Shown one piece after another: positions 32,399-44,000 of a stretch of 64,000 nucleotides of DNA. Source of the stretch: CAWKMN01 sp963850765 (lineage in GTDB: Bacteria; Chloroflexota; Anaerolineae; Aggregatilineales; Aggregatilineaceae). The notes beneath the pieces were generated by a model. The model was not told the origin of the DNA. It saw only the letters and a list, made by a program, of their open reading frames with translations, and made no database searches. Where the stretch lies: NCBI GenBank assembly GCA_963850765.1, contig CAWKMN010000009.1, positions 620,001-684,000 on the forward strand. Direction: 5' to 3'. The position numbers and the translations under genes were made by a program. How positions within the stretch are numbered: position 1 is the stretch's first letter; the number at the start of each line of letters is the position of its first letter.

Positions 32399-35300
32399 CT
32401 ATTCTTCCCCTAACCGCAGCGTCCGCGCCAGCGACAACTGCCGCACCAGCAGCAGGCTCGAACTCAGCACCAGCCCCAGCACGACGAGCATCAGCAGGCC
32501 GTATTCCAGCAGGCGGCGCGCTTCCACGCGCATCACAAACGGCGGCGTGATCCCCTCGCCCGCCGCGCCGAGCGCCAGCGTCGGCACGACCTGCGATGCC
32601 AGCACCCAGCCGAGCACCGCGCCCAGGATCACGCCGGTGATCATCACAAAAAGCTGCTCCAGCGCCAGCCCGCCCACCACCCGCAGCGACGACAGGCCGA
32701 GCGCGCGCAGCACGCCAAACTCCGTGCGGCGAGATTGCGCCGTCAGACCGGAATAAGTGAGCAGGCCGACGACGCTCAGCGCCAGCGCCATGATGAACGC
32801 CAGATACATCAGGCCGAGCAAACCGAGCGCCAGCGGATCGGTTTGCAGCTTGTCCAGTTCTTCCGCCAGCGTGATGCTGCTCAGCACCACCACATCATCC
32901 GACTCGGCGCGATCCAGGCCGCGGACAAACGCGCCCACAGCGCCCTGATCGCGCTCATTCAGGCTGCTGTCGAAGCGCAGCCAGACCTCGTCGGGATAAA
33001 ACGTCGCGCTGGGCCGCCGGTTGAGCCGGTAGAGCAGCTCGCGCGCGTCCACCACGATAAACGAGTTGCCGCGCGGATCGGCGGCGTTGGGCGCGGTATC
33101 ATACAGCGACGGGTAATAATCGGTGATCTGCAAGGCGCGGAACCGGATCGGACTGCCGCCCACATTGAAGATCGTGAACGGCGCGGCCTCTTGGCCCCAC
33201 GTCAGGCCGTTTTCCTCCTGCATCCGGCGGCTGACGACGGCATCCACCGGCCCCAGGTCCGGGTAATGGATCAGCACGCCGACGGTTGTCCGCTGCGCGT
33301 CCTGATCCCAGCGCGCGTACAGCGCATCGGATCGGTCGCCGGGTACGTTCCAGCCCACCGCCGTGTCGCCGGTCGCTTCCGCGCCGCGATCGTACATAAA
33401 TTCCCAGTCGTTACCGGCAAAGACCGGGTAGGGCGTGGCGCTGCCGTCCGCGCCGATCAGCGTCAGATTCGCCAGCGTCAGGCGGCTGCCGCGCTCGCCG
33501 CGCGGGCTGTTGCTCTGGTATTCCCAGAAGAACGAGACGAGATTGATCGTCTCCTGCGGGGTGTATTCCAGCGCCGCGAGATCGGCTTCCATATACACCC
33601 AGCCGCTCGTGTTATAGCTGCGCGTGTTGAGGCCCGGCGCGTCGCGGCCCATGCGCTGGTATTCGATCTCGACCGGCTCGGCGGGCACGACCACCCACGC
33701 GCCGGAGGCGTCGAGCAGGCGCAGATTCAGTTCGGTGCGCGTTATCAGCCGCCCCACGTCGGCGCGATAGACGGCACTCTGCCCAAAGCCGAAGCCGGAC
33801 GTCTCGAACCGCGCCCACAGGCCGATTTTGGCCGGGATAAACGGCAGGCGCAGGCCGCGTTCGGGCAGATCGGGTGGATCGCCGGGCGTGCGTGTCGTGT
33901 AGACCGATCCCAGGTCCGAGCGCCAATAGAGCGTCTGGCCGAACGTATCCGGGTCAATCGCCAGGATCGTGCCGCGCAGATCGCCCACGACGCTCGTGCT
34001 CAGGTTGTGATTCAGCACGCGAAAAGCCGTGCTCGCCGCCGCGACATGATCCTGCGCCCTATAATATTCCGCCGGGCGCGCGCGGTTAGCGTTCAGGCTG
34101 GTATCGCGCTCGATCAGGCGGACGTCGGTCCCGACTTTGTAGCGGGTCTGGTCGTTCTGGCTGTTGGACACGGTGGCGCGGAAGCTGGTCGCAAACCAGC
34201 CGATGCCGATCGCCAATGCGAGCAGAAAGGTGATCCGCCCGTAGTGGACCGGCTCGCGGCTGAGCTGCCAGCCTGCCAGCACATTGAGCAGGCCGCGCCC
34301 CGCCGCCGCGAACCGCGCCGCCATCGCCGCCAGCACGGGGAAGAAACGCAGGGCCAGACTGCCGAGCGCCAGAAACAGCAGCGCGGGAGCCATCAGCATC
34401 AGCGGATCGGCCTGCTGCCCGCCGACATTCACATCGGCCAGCGGGGTGCCGCGCCGGACAAGCAGCCACAGCGCGCCCAACCCGACCACCGCCACGATCG
34501 CATCCAGATAGTAGCGCTGCCACCAGTACTGCGTTTCACTGCGCGACGCCGCGCCGCCCGCCAGTACCAGCGGCAGGCGCAGCACCGGCGCAGCGTGCCC
34601 ATCAGCGCCAGGAACGTCACCGCCGCCGCGATCCCCGCGAACAGGAACACGTTGGCCGTCAGGGGCAGGGGGAAATCGTCGGTATTGGCGACCGACCGGA
34701 CCGAGCCACGTCAGCAGCAGCCGCGCGAGAAACGGCGCGATCAGCACGGCCAGCGCGCAGATCAGCAGCGCCTCGATCCCGCGCAGCAGCAGGATCTGGC
34801 TGTCCCACGCGCCGCGGCTTTGCAGCATGGCGATCTCGCGCCGCTCGCTGCGCCGGACCAGCGCCGCCGTCACCATCAGGAAAAACAGCACCAGCGCGCC
34901 GACCTGGAGCAGCAGCAGTCCAAACGGCGCGTCGAGCAGTTCCTGCCGCCTGGCATAATCCTGCAGGATGCCGCGATCGCGTGTCCTTGCGGACGATGTC
35001 GTAATCAATTAGCCGCGTCGCGTAGTTAAAGCCGAGATCCTGCCGCCCCTGCGACAGATCCCCATTGTTCGACACCGCGAAGATGCTGCGCATGTTGCGC
35101 TCGAACGTGCGCAGCGCGGCGCGGGCCGTGTCGATGCGCGAGAAGGGCAGATTGTCATGCGAGAACAGGACGCGCCAGCCGATCCGGGTGGGCGTGTCGG
35201 GCAGGAACTCGACGGCCGTCCGGTAAACGCCGGCTTCCGTCGTGAGCATGACCAGTTCATACGTCCACAGGCCGGCTCCGCTCGTGCGATCCAGCAGGCG

Positions 35301-36065
35301 CAGCGGGGATGGTTCCATCCAGAACGGGTCGGCATCGTCCAGCGGCGCGATCACGCCGACCACGCGCGCGGTGATGGGCCGGCTGGTCGGGTGGCCGCCG
35401 CCGCTCGCGCCGGTCTGATTCATGCCCTGATCGAGCACGAGCAGGGAGTTCAGATCCAGGTTGATCTCGTTAGCAACGTTCAGCCCGATCGCGACTTCGA
35501 GATCCGCGCCGGGTTCGGGTGGTTCCTGGGGCAGACGGCCATCAACCACGCGCACGCGGTTTTCCCAGCCTTCGTAATCGCCTACGCGCGTGCGGACGCC
35601 GACCAGCGGAGCCGGGTCGCCTTCTTCGGGCACGAGCGCGATCCCCATCGCTTCGGTTTCGCCAAAAAACACGACCTCATCCACCCAATGCGGGATGACG
35701 CCCAGATCCGCGCGGGCGCGATCGCGGGTGAGTGCCGTAGCGTCGGCGGCTTTGATGGGCAGTTCACCGTTCCATTGGCTGGCGCGCAGGCTGATGCTGG
35801 CCGCGACATGCACATCCCCGGCCGGTTCCTCGGCCAGCCGCTGAGTCATCCCCACCTGCGAGACGGCGGTCGTATACAGCGGCACCAGCGCGCCGATCGA
35901 GGCCGCGAGGATGGTACCGGCAATAATGGTGAGCAGGGAACGCCACTGGGTGATCAGCCGGGCGACGGCCAGATGGACGGCGAACCGGACCGGCGTCCGG
36001 GCGAGTTCGCGCAGACCCCCCACAAAGCGCCAGGTCCAGCGCGCGTTTTGACGGCGACGTTGCAT
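32399..36065 (-). CDS. FtsX/MacB-like ABC permease, large, with about three frameshifts
   Basis: The N-terminal frame from 36065 (MQRRRQNARWTWRFVGGLRE, then a helix TIIAGTILAASIGALVPLYT) runs to RLIDYDIVRKDT; the main frame then continues RDRGILQDYARRQELLDAPF to the stop at 32399. Inside it, a stretch at about 34595-34690 reads correctly only in the third frame (SVANTDDFPLPLTANVFLFA). The restored protein is about 1220 residues with two FtsX-type helix sets, the last ending RQLSLARTLRLGEE as in the other permease. It is first in the operon and a paralogue of the permease at 28293-31880. Three shifts could mean decay, but unaffected coding pattern between them suggests indel errors. Confidence 0.78.
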
Positions 36066-36261
36066 ACCGATCCCTTCATGATCCGGCCGGGATGGATAAC
36101 CCTCTACCTTATACGCGGCCAGCGCGCGGTTCGATCACCGGCCGGTCGGCAAACCGGCCCTTTATTCTAGCGTAAGGTGCCGGGCGTGTGCATGTTGCGG
36201 TGGGTTGCGCAAATCGCCGGGGAATGATGTGTTTTAAGAATCAAACCCGGATACGGAGACT

Positions 36262-36370
36262 TAACCTCACCCCCCGTCCCCCTCTCCACGCGCGGAGAGG
36301 GGGAGTCGGTGCTGCTGCTGTTTCCCTCTCCCTGGCTCGGCCGGGGAGAGGGTAGGGGAGAGGGCGTTTT
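36262..36370. repeat. G/C-rich dispersed repeats upstream of the export operon
   Basis: A CCCCTCTCC/GGAGAGGGG hairpin with ACGCGC loop, then a CCCTCTCCCTGGCTCGG fragment with GGGGAGAGGG partner, in the gap 36066-36498. Confidence 0.6.
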
Positions 36371-36420
36371 CGGCGATCGATGTAGCTTGTTGCCCTCCGT
36401 CCGAACCCGGCGCATACTTG

Positions 36421-36483
36421 AGTGGACAGCAGACGGTTTGCGGTTTACTGGTCACTGTCAACTGTTTACTGTTTACTATTTTA
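36421..36483. repeat. Heptamer array H, upstream of the WD40 gene
   Basis: Nine units with 7-base period: AGTGGAC, AGCAGAC, GGTTTGC, GGTTTAC, and later TGTTTAC twice. It ends 15 bases before the WD40 start codon, just ahead of the ribosome site. Confidence 0.7.
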
Positions 36484-36498
36484 CGGGAAGGTGCGCGG

Positions 36499-37405
36499 AT
36501 GGCCGATTATCCGCATGAACGGTACGCGCTGGCGGGACACCACAGCGAAGTATTTGCCGTCAAATTCTCACCGGACGGGGCGCTAATCGCGTCGGGATCG
36601 CGCGACCGCACGATCCGGGTGTGGCGCACGGCGGATGGCGCAGAGTGTGCCGTGCTGGAAGGGCATCGCGGCGCGGTGCATGATGTCGCGTTCCACCCGG
36701 ACGGAACGCGGCTGGCCTCGGTGTCGAGCGATACGACGGTGCGCCTGTGGGATACAGCCACCTGGCGCGAGGTCGCCGATTCTGGAAGGGCACGGCGGGA
36801 TCGTGCGGGCGGTGGCTTTTTCGTCCCCTGGTGCGCAACTGGTATCCGCAGGCGCATTCTGGACGCTCAGCGAGATCAAAATCTGGCCGTTCCCGCCTGG
36901 AACCGAAGCCGCGACGCTGCGCACTGAGCAGGGCGAACTGGTGTTTGACATCGCGCTGTCGCCCCATGGATCGCGGCTGGTGGCGGGCCTCTCGTCGGGA
37001 TTGGTGCGGATGTGGGATATCGGAACCGGGGAAGCGATCGGCACGCTGCGCGCGCATGGCGAAGCGGTGCGAGGGCTGGCCTTCTCCACGGATGGGACGC
37101 GGCTGGCGACGGCCTCGGCGGATGCGACGGTTAAGGTGTGGTCCCAGCCGGAGGGCGAGCGCCTGCTGACCTTACGCGGGCATCACAGCGCGGTGTATAC
37201 GGTGGCGTTCTCCCCGGATGGATCGCTGCTGGCCACGGGAGCCGGGGATCGCGCGGTATGGCTGTGGGAGATGCCCGACGCGCGCCGTGTCACCGTGCTG
37301 GATGGACATGGCGGCACCGTCCATTCGGTCGCATTCTCGCCGGACGGATCGCTGCTGGCGAGCGCGTCCATGGATGGGACGGTGCGGGTGTGGCAGGTGA
37401 GGTGA
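36499..37405 (+). CDS. Seven-blade WD40 repeat protein, frameshifted
   Basis: About 302 residues across a frame change. The first frame from the ATG at 36499 (GGAAGG upstream) gives blades 1-2 (GHHSEVFAVKFSPDG, GHRGAVHDVAFHPDG) up to TWREVA; the second, from about 36780, gives blades 3-7 (LEGHGGIVRAVAFSSPG to HSVAFSPDG). Each blade ends in a VW or IW dipeptide. Seven blades make one complete propeller with no fused kinase or effector domain. No signal peptide, so probably a cytoplasmic protein-interaction scaffold. The shift at about 36775-36790 is probably an indel. Confidence 0.82.
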
Positions 37406-37414
37406 TGTTTCCCC

Positions 37415-38908
37415 TTAGTTGCGCGTATAGGTGACAAATTCCCAGCTCAGCGTGCGGTGCCAGGAGCCGTCATCGGCGCGCGCGTCGATCTGCACCATGA
37501 GCGGGTAGGTGCCGGGCTGCGTGATTCCCAGCGCGCTGTAGGGGATGAACAGCGGCAGATCGTCGTAGGTCGTCTCCGCGCAGCACGGCAGAATCGCCAC
37601 CGAGGTCATCACGACGTCGTCTTTGCCGCGATAGCGGGACGGTCCGCCGGGGTTGGTCAGCGGGCCCGATCCCAGATCGTCGTGGAAGAAATAGGCGGAA
37701 AGCGTCGCGTCGCGTTCCTGCCAGCCGTCGATGCTGAAAGTGACATGAAACGTGATGCCGGTCTGCCCATCCACCACCGCGCCATGATCGGCGGTGATTA
37801 ACTCCGGCGTGACGGTCACGGCGCTCGACGTATTCGGGGCTGTTTCGGGCTGGGCGACGGTTCCGCTGCCCTGACCTTCTTCCAGCACGGCCAGCAGCGC
37901 CACCTCGGCGGGTCGGATGCCGGCCAGACGCCCGCCGGTTTCCTCTTCGGTCTGGATAAACGTCGGGATGCCGACAAACTGCCCGTTGCCGTTGACGACC
38001 AATCCGCCGCTGTTGCCCGGCGCGATCTCGGCGTCGGTGCGGTACCAGACCGGGATCCGCTCGCCGTTGACGCTGCCGTTTTCGACGGAGACGATGCTGC
38101 CCGACGTCACGACCAGATAATCATCCCCGATCGCGGGATAGCCAAAGATATAGATCACATCGCCCCGGTAGACTTCAGTCGCGCCTAATGACGCCGGGAT
38201 ATACGGCAGGTCCAGCGCCGCCGCGTCGAGTGCATGCCCGTCCAGATCGTAGCGGATGGCGATCAGCGCCACGTCGATGCCCTCATCACGGCTGACGACT
38301 TCACCCAGGTAGAGGTATTCGGGTGGGTCGTTGATGTCGCCCAGCAGGCCGATCGCCACCTCGTCACTGTCTTCGACGACGTGCGCATTCGTGACGATCA
38401 GACCGTCCGGCGTGGTGATCGTGCCGGTGCCGGTGGCCTCGATGTGCCGCCCCCGGATGCTGGCGATCAACACGACGCTGCGCGCGATGTCCGCGATCTC
38501 GAAGCGGTCGAGCGCGCCGTCTTCGTTGACCTCATGGTTGACGGTTTCGCCCTCGGTGGTGGTCGGAGGTTCGTCAGTGCCGATGTTTTCACATGGGGCA
38601 AGACGTGCGGTGATCGCCCAGCCTTCCTCATCGAGATAGCGCACCGGCACCCAGTTATAACCATCCGCGCTTTTCAGCCCGTCGTAATCGGCCTCAAACT
38701 GCTCGCCGGGGTCGCGCTGCGAGACGATCGTGGCACTCGTGCTCGGCGCGCTGCGGATATTCAGGCTGGTCTGGCCGTTGACTTCAACACAGCGCCAAAT
38801 GGTGCCAGCCTGTACCGCATTTTGCGCCGCATCCTGCGCCGCCGTCGGGGGCACAACCCATGCCAGCAGCAGCCCGATCACGATGCACAGCCCCAAGAAC
38901 CGCTTCAT
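37415..38908 (-). CDS. Secreted trypsin-like serine protease with SH3 domain
   Basis: 497 residues. Signal peptide to about 24; bacterial SH3 domain at about 36-106 (TSLNIRSAPSTSATIVSQ, GWAITARL); a chymotrypsin-fold protease at about 135-345 with catalytic His176 (VTNAHVV), Asp212 (IDVALIAI) and Ser300 (APGNSGG). The C-terminal ~140 residues form a separate beta-rich domain with paired Cys (ILPCCAET). DegP-like catalytic core but no PDZ domain. Likely acts at or outside the cell surface. Convergent with the WD40 gene (10 bases between stops). Confidence 0.9.
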   Translation of the reverse strand: MKRFLGLCIVIGLLLAWVVPPTAAQDAAQNAVQAGTIWRCVEVNGQTSLNIRSAPSTSATIVSQRDPGEQFEADYDGLKSADGYNWVPVRYLDEEGWAITARLAPCENIGTDEPPTTTEGETVNHEVNEDGALDRFEIADIARSVVLIASIRGRHIEATGTGTITTPDGLIVTNAHVVEDSDEVAIGLLGDINDPPEYLYLGEVVSRDEGIDVALIAIRYDLDGHALDAAALDLPYIPASLGATEVYRGDVIYIFGYPAIGDDYLVVTSGSIVSVENGSVNGERIPVWYRTDAEIAPGNSGGLVVNGNGQFVGIPTFIQTEEETGGRLAGIRPAEVALLAVLEEGQGSGTVAQPETAPNTSSAVTVTPELITADHGAVVDGQTGITFHVTFSIDGWQERDATLSAYFFHDDLGSGPLTNPGGPSRYRGKDDVVMTSVAILPCCAETTYDDLPLFIPYSALGITQPGTYPLMVQIDARADDGSWHRTLSWEFVTYTRN

Positions 38909-38998
38909 TCGATTGCTCCGCGGATGATGTGAATTCCTGCTTTACACTATAGCATCGTTCGCGGCGCGCGTGCCAGATGGCGGTGGTATAGAACCTGA

Positions 38999-39065
38999 AC
39001 CGCAGAGACGCAGAGGGCGCGGAGAAAAAATACCTAAACCACAGAGGTCACAGAGATTTCTGAGG
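38999..39065. repeat. 9-bp-period CACAGAG/CGCAGAG arrays
   Basis: Two short runs: CCGCAGAGA, CGCAGAGGG, CGCGGAGAA, and after nine bases CCACAGAGG, TCACAGAGA. Same period and core as 1538-1577. The 358-base gap 38909-39266 has no gene. Confidence 0.7.
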
Positions 39066-39149
39066 AAGAGAAGAGGAGAACGTTGGGTGACAGACTTGCT
39101 CTGGCGGCATCGGCTGGCCTAAGAAGTCATTACAGCTACAGTGCAGGAA

Positions 39150-39262
39150 AACGCCCCTCACCCTAACCCCTCCCCGGCCAAGCCAAGGAGAGGGAACTTG
39201 ATCCGCGTTTTGGGCTTCCCCTCTCCGCGCGTGGGGAGGGGACCGAGGGGTGAGGTTAATCA
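39150..39262. repeat. G/C-rich dispersed repeats
   Basis: CCCCTCACCC and CCCCTCCCCGGCCAAGCC fragments, then a CCCCTCTCC/GGGGAGGGG hairpin with GCGCGT loop, ending at the MFS gene stop. Confidence 0.55.
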
Positions 39263-39266
39263 CGCG

Positions 39267-40508
39267 CTACCGCCCCGGCGCGGGCTGGCGATCGGGGTCC
39301 AGGGTGGCGAGAGTCTCGGCAGCCGGAGGGGCATCGGCCCGGCGCACCATGACCTCGTTGAGCACAAAGATGCTCGTATTCGCTGCCAGCAGCAGGATCG
39401 GCATGGCCTCGATGGAGATGTTTTTGGCGAGCAGACCCGTCAGGCCCGCCAGCACCGATCCGCCAATCGCCGCCGCGCCGATCTGAAAGCCGATCGCGTT
39501 GGGAGCGTGCTCGGCACCTACCCGGCCCGGCGTGGCCGATATCAGAATCGGGAAGATCGGCGCGAACGCGAAGCCCATCACGCCCAGCGCCACCCCGCTT
39601 GTCCACGAGGCCGGATCCCAGGCCAGGACGATCGCCGCCAGCACGGCCGCGCCCATCGACAGCCGCATAAAGGCCAGCGGCGAGAGCCAGCGCCCGAGAA
39701 AGCCGGCGGCGACACGCCCCACGGTGAACATGCCCCAATAGGCGGATACCCACAGGCCCGCGACTTCCGGCTCGATGTCGCGTCCTTCGATAAACAGCGA
39801 CGATGACCAGCGCCCGGCGGTGACTTCCACGCCGGTGTACAGGAAAAACAGCGCGATCCCCAGCCAGACGACCGGCAGCACCAGCGTAGAACGGATCGGC
39901 GTGCGGACGATCTTCGCGGGCGGCGGCTCATCCCGTTCGGGGTGGGGCTGGTCAAAGCGCGCGCGCGTGATGAAGAAGGTCAACCCCAGGACCAACTGCG
40001 CGATGCCGACGATGGTATAGCCCCAGCGCCACAACTCGCCGGAATTGACCACCCCGCTCATCACCCAGGTGCCGCCGGTCACGCCCAGGCCAAAGGAGGC
40101 GTGCAGCCAGAACATCAGGCGCGGCCCGTAATGCGTGGCGACATACGTGTTCAGCCCGGTGTCGATCGCACCCGCGCCCGCGCCGCCCAATAATCCCAGC
40201 ACGACGAACCAGCCCCAGGCCGGGGACGCCGCGTTGCCGAGCAGGGCTAATCCCGTCGAGAGACAGCTCGCCGCCAGCAGCTTGCCGATCCCCAGGCGCG
40301 CGACCAATTGGCCCGCGAAAAAGCTGGAGAGGAAATAGCCGATCAGCCCCGTGAAAAACAGCGCGCCGAAGACATCCGGCCCGATTCCGAACGAGTCGCG
40401 GATGCGCGGATTGGCGATGTCCAGCAGGCCGTCGGGCATCCCCAGGCTGATAAAGGCGATGAAGGTGATCAGGATCAGAAAGAGCGCAGCACGCTGACGA
40501 CTGGACAC
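39267..40508 (-). CDS. MFS transporter, sugar/FucP-like
   Basis: 413 residues with about 12 hydrophobic segments in two halves and a cytoplasmic loop near residues 190-205 (RARFDQPHPERDEPPPAK). The segment GGAGAGAIDTGLNTYVATHY and MFWLHASFGLG match the pattern of the fucose/glucose-galactose permease subgroup. It would carry a sugar or small solute with a proton or sodium ion across the cytoplasmic membrane. The substrate is not determinable. Stands alone, convergent with nothing close; upstream gap 40509-41098 separates it from dnaE. Confidence 0.85.
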   Translation of the reverse strand: MSSRQRAALFLILITFIAFISLGMPDGLLDIANPRIRDSFGIGPDVFGALFFTGLIGYFLSSFFAGQLVARLGIGKLLAASCLSTGLALLGNAASPAWGWFVVLGLLGGAGAGAIDTGLNTYVATHYGPRLMFWLHASFGLGVTGGTWVMSGVVNSGELWRWGYTIVGIAQLVLGLTFFITRARFDQPHPERDEPPPAKIVRTPIRSTLVLPVVWLGIALFFLYTGVEVTAGRWSSSLFIEGRDIEPEVAGLWVSAYWGMFTVGRVAAGFLGRWLSPLAFMRLSMGAAVLAAIVLAWDPASWTSGVALGVMGFAFAPIFPILISATPGRVGAEHAPNAIGFQIGAAAIGGSVLAGLTGLLAKNISIEAMPILLLAANTSIFVLNEVMVRRADAPPAAETLATLDPDRQPAPGR

Positions 40509-40609
40509 GCCAAGACCTCGCTTTATGGACGGGCAACAGGCACACGATCCCGGACGTTAACACATCTCGCGCCGAAGTGCGAAAAAGTGGGGGTGGGCAG
40601 CCGATCAGC

Positions 40610-40822
40610 CGGACCTCACCCCACGTCCCCGGCGTGCAAGCACGCTTGCCCGCGCGGAGAGGGGCCCGATCGCCGCGTCGCCGCCGCCAGGTTGTGAGGG
40701 CCGCAGTTTACGTAGGTAATTATTTCTCGGGTAACCGATCATGCCGGGGAGCACCTCAATGCTCCCGTCTCCCAGCCGAGCTGGCAGAGCCGCGCCGGAC
40801 GGACGCGGGGTCTTTTCTACAC
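40610..40822. repeat. Degenerate dispersed repeats
   Basis: A CCTCACCCC...GAGAGGGG fragment at about 40613-40667 and a degenerate copy of the double-hairpin repeat at about 40746-40820 (GGGAGCACC, GCTCCC, CGCCGGACGGAC). No gene in 40509-41098. Confidence 0.5.
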
Positions 40823-40889
40823 CAGCCTTGTCCGCTTATTTTCTTAGATCGGCATTAACCTGCGGCGTCATCGGTGGTGACCGGTGGGT

Positions 40890-40917
40890 AACTCAAAACT
40901 CACGACTCAAAACTCAA
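40890..40917. repeat. Heptamer array I
   Basis: Four units, AACTCAA three times with variants AACTCAC and GACTCAA, upstream of dnaE. Same family as the right half of array C. Confidence 0.7.
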
Positions 40918-40990
40918 ATCCAATCTAAACCCTTTTGTCCCTCCGGCGGTGTTATAATCCGAGTCAATCCGATTATGTGTTCTATTCAAA

Positions 40991-41083
40991 GTAGACAGTA
41001 AACAGTGAACAGTTTTCAGTATTCAGCCTGTAGTGGGACGCGCCTTTGCTGACAACTGTCAACTGTAAACGGTTTACTCGTAA
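40991..41083. repeat. Heptamer array J, two inverted halves before dnaE
   Basis: Left half 40991-41032: GTAGACA, GTAAACA, GTGAACA, GTTTTCA, GTATTCA. Right half 41049-41083: CTGACAA, CTGTCAA, CTGTAAA, CGGTTTA. The halves are inverted relative to each other; the right half ends 15 bases before the dnaE start. Confidence 0.75.
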
Positions 41084-41098
41084 CCAACCGAGGAATCC

Positions 41099-44000
41099 AT
41101 GCCCGACGAGAAAGAATTCATCCACCTGCACGTGCATACGGAATTCAGCCTGCTCGATGGGCTGAGCCAGATCAAGCGGCTGGTCCGGCGATCCGCCGAG
41201 GCAGGGATGAATGCGCTGGCGATCACCGATCACGGCTCGATGTTCGGCGTGATCGATTTTTACCGTGCGTGCAAAAAAGAAGGCGTCAAGCCGATCATCG
41301 GCATGGAAGCGTATATGGCGCGGCGCGGGATGCGGGATCGCGATGCCGAATTCGACGCGCGGCCCTATCATCTGCTGCTGCTGGCGAAGGACCAGACCGG
41401 CTATAAGAACCTGCTTCAGATCGCGTCCGCCTCGCAGCTTGAGGGCTATTATTACCGCCCGCGCATCGATCACGATTTCCTGGCGGCGCACAGCGAAGGA
41501 CTGGTCGCCACGTCCGGCTGTCTTGCGGCTGAGATCCCGCGCATGGTCACCGATGGACGCGAAAATGAGGCGCTGCGCCTGATCGGCTGGCACCAGGATG
41601 TGTTCGGGCCGGAGAATTTTTATCTCGAATTGCAGCACCACAACATCGACGAGCTGCACGCGCTGAATAAGTGGCTGCTCAACCGCCAGGGCTACGCGCA
41701 GGTGCCGATGGTCGCCACCAACGACGTGCATTATGTGCTGGACGACGATTACGACGCGCATGATACGCTGCTGTGTATCCAGACCGGCAACGTCAAGAGC
41801 GAGCAGAACCGGCTGCGTTTTTCCAGCCGGACGTTCCATCTGCGCACGCCGCACGAGATGTGGCAGTTGTTCGCGCACGTGCCGGAGGCGCTGACCAATA
41901 CGCTGCGCATCGCGGAAATGTGCAACGTCAGCCTGGATTCGGAGGGCTATCACCTGCCGGTGTTCCCGGTGCCGGATGGCTATACGGCTGAAACGTATCT
42001 GCGCTATCTGTGCTTTGGCGGGCTGGGCTGGCGCTATGGCGCGCGCGCCGACGATCCCGACGTGATCAACCGCCTGGATTACGAGCTCCAGGTGATTCAC
42101 AACATGGGGTTCGATACGTACTTCCTGATCGTGTGGGACCTGTGCGAGTTCGCGCGGCACGCGGACATCTGGTGGAACGTGCGCGGATCGGGGGCGGGGA
42201 GTGTGGCGGCGTACTGCCTGGGGATTACCAATATCGACCCGATGCAGAACGGCCTGCTGTTCGAGCGCTTCCTCAATCCGGGCCGCGTCTCCATGCCCGA
42301 CATCGATCTGGACTATCCCGAAGATCGCCGCGCCGAGATGATCCAGTACTGCGCGCACAAATACGGTGAGGACAAGGTCGCCGCGATCATCACCTTTGGG
42401 ACGATGGGCGCGAAAGCCGCGATCCGCGATGTGGGCCGCGCGCTCGATATGCCGCTGCCCGAAGTGGACCGCATCGCCCGCCTGATCCCGACGCTGCCCG
42501 GCAAGCCGATCAAGTTTGACGACGCGCTGGGCGACGATCCCGAACGGGCGCTGCCGGAACTCAAAGAGGTGTATAAGAACGACGAGCACGCCCGCAAGCT
42601 GATCGACACGGCGCGCCAGTTGGAAGGCATCACGCGGCACGCCAGCACGCACGCCGCCGGGGTGATCGTGGCCGATAAGCCGCTGGTCGAATATATCCCG
42701 CTGCACCGCCCGACCAAAGGCTCGGCGGAAGATGCGCCGGTCAAAATGGTGACGCAGTTCCCGATGGAGACCTGCAAATCGATCGGCCTGCTGAAAGTGG
42801 ACTTTCTCGGCCTGTCCACGCTCACCATCATGCGCCGCGCCTGCGAATTGATCGAACAGTATCACGGCAAGACCTACGACCTGTCGAACATCCCCTACCG
42901 GCCCGATCCCGACGATCCCGACGTGACGCGGTGGGTCGCGGAGATGTTCGAGATGATCGGGCGCGGCGAGACAGTGGGCGTGTTCCAGCTTGAAATCGCA
43001 GGGCATGCGCCGGATGCTGACCGATATGCGCCCGACCAAATTTGAGCACATCGTCGCGGGGATTTCGCTCTACCGCCCCGGCCCAATGGACTACATCCCG
43101 CAGTACAACCGGCGGCTGCACGGCGACGAAGTGACGGAATATCGTCACCCGCTGCTTGAGCCCATTTTGCAGGAAACTTACGGGATCTGCGTAAGCGGAG
43201 ATTCCATTGTGATTGATGTCAAGACCGGCCAGCGTTATCGCGTTGATCAGGTTGGCATGGCCGCCGATCCTATTTATGTGCAGGGCGTCGATGACCAATA
43301 CTGCCCGGCGGTGGGCCGCGTGACTCACCTGATCTACAACGGCGAGAAGCCTGTGTATCGGATCACGCTCAAGAATGGGGCGACGATCAAAACAACCCAT
43401 GATCATCACTTCCTGACCGAGTCCGGCTGGCAGCCCCTTGATTCGATTCGATTGGGCGACTATGTAGGAACGCCGCCACAGTTGATCGCCCCAGAAGAAG
43501 CCATGCCGTTTGATCGAAATAAACTGCGCGTCTTGGCTTATCTCATTGCAGATGGCAGCCTTGCCAGCGGGAGTTCGGTTGATTTTGTTAATCAGGATCA
43601 ACTGCTTATTGATGAATACGTTCGCTGTCTACGGTCTTTTGGCGATCTCGAACCTGTGTACACCGAACAGCTACGGGGTGTTCAACGTGTTGGTGTTCGC
43701 AGTGCTCGCTACAAAGAAGTCAACAATTTATTGGCATGGATGCGTGAATTGGGGTTTAAGTACAAGCCGGGAACGACTTATCCGCGTGGCGTGCGCAGTC
43801 AGGAAAAATCGATCCCAGGTTTTGTGTTTCGCCTCAACGATGCGGATCTCGCCTTTTTCCTCGGCTCCCTCTGGGATTGCGATGGCTATGTCGGCGGTGC
43901 CCTCTGCCATTACAAGACGATTTCGCATACCCTGGCACACGACGTTCAAACGCTCCTGCTGCGTTTTGGATTCCACTCCACAATTCATCAGGCTCAATAC

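Noticed and set aside
40982..43051. Long minus-strand open frame over dnaE
   Set aside because: Antisense to an unmistakable polymerase gene; no recognisable motif.
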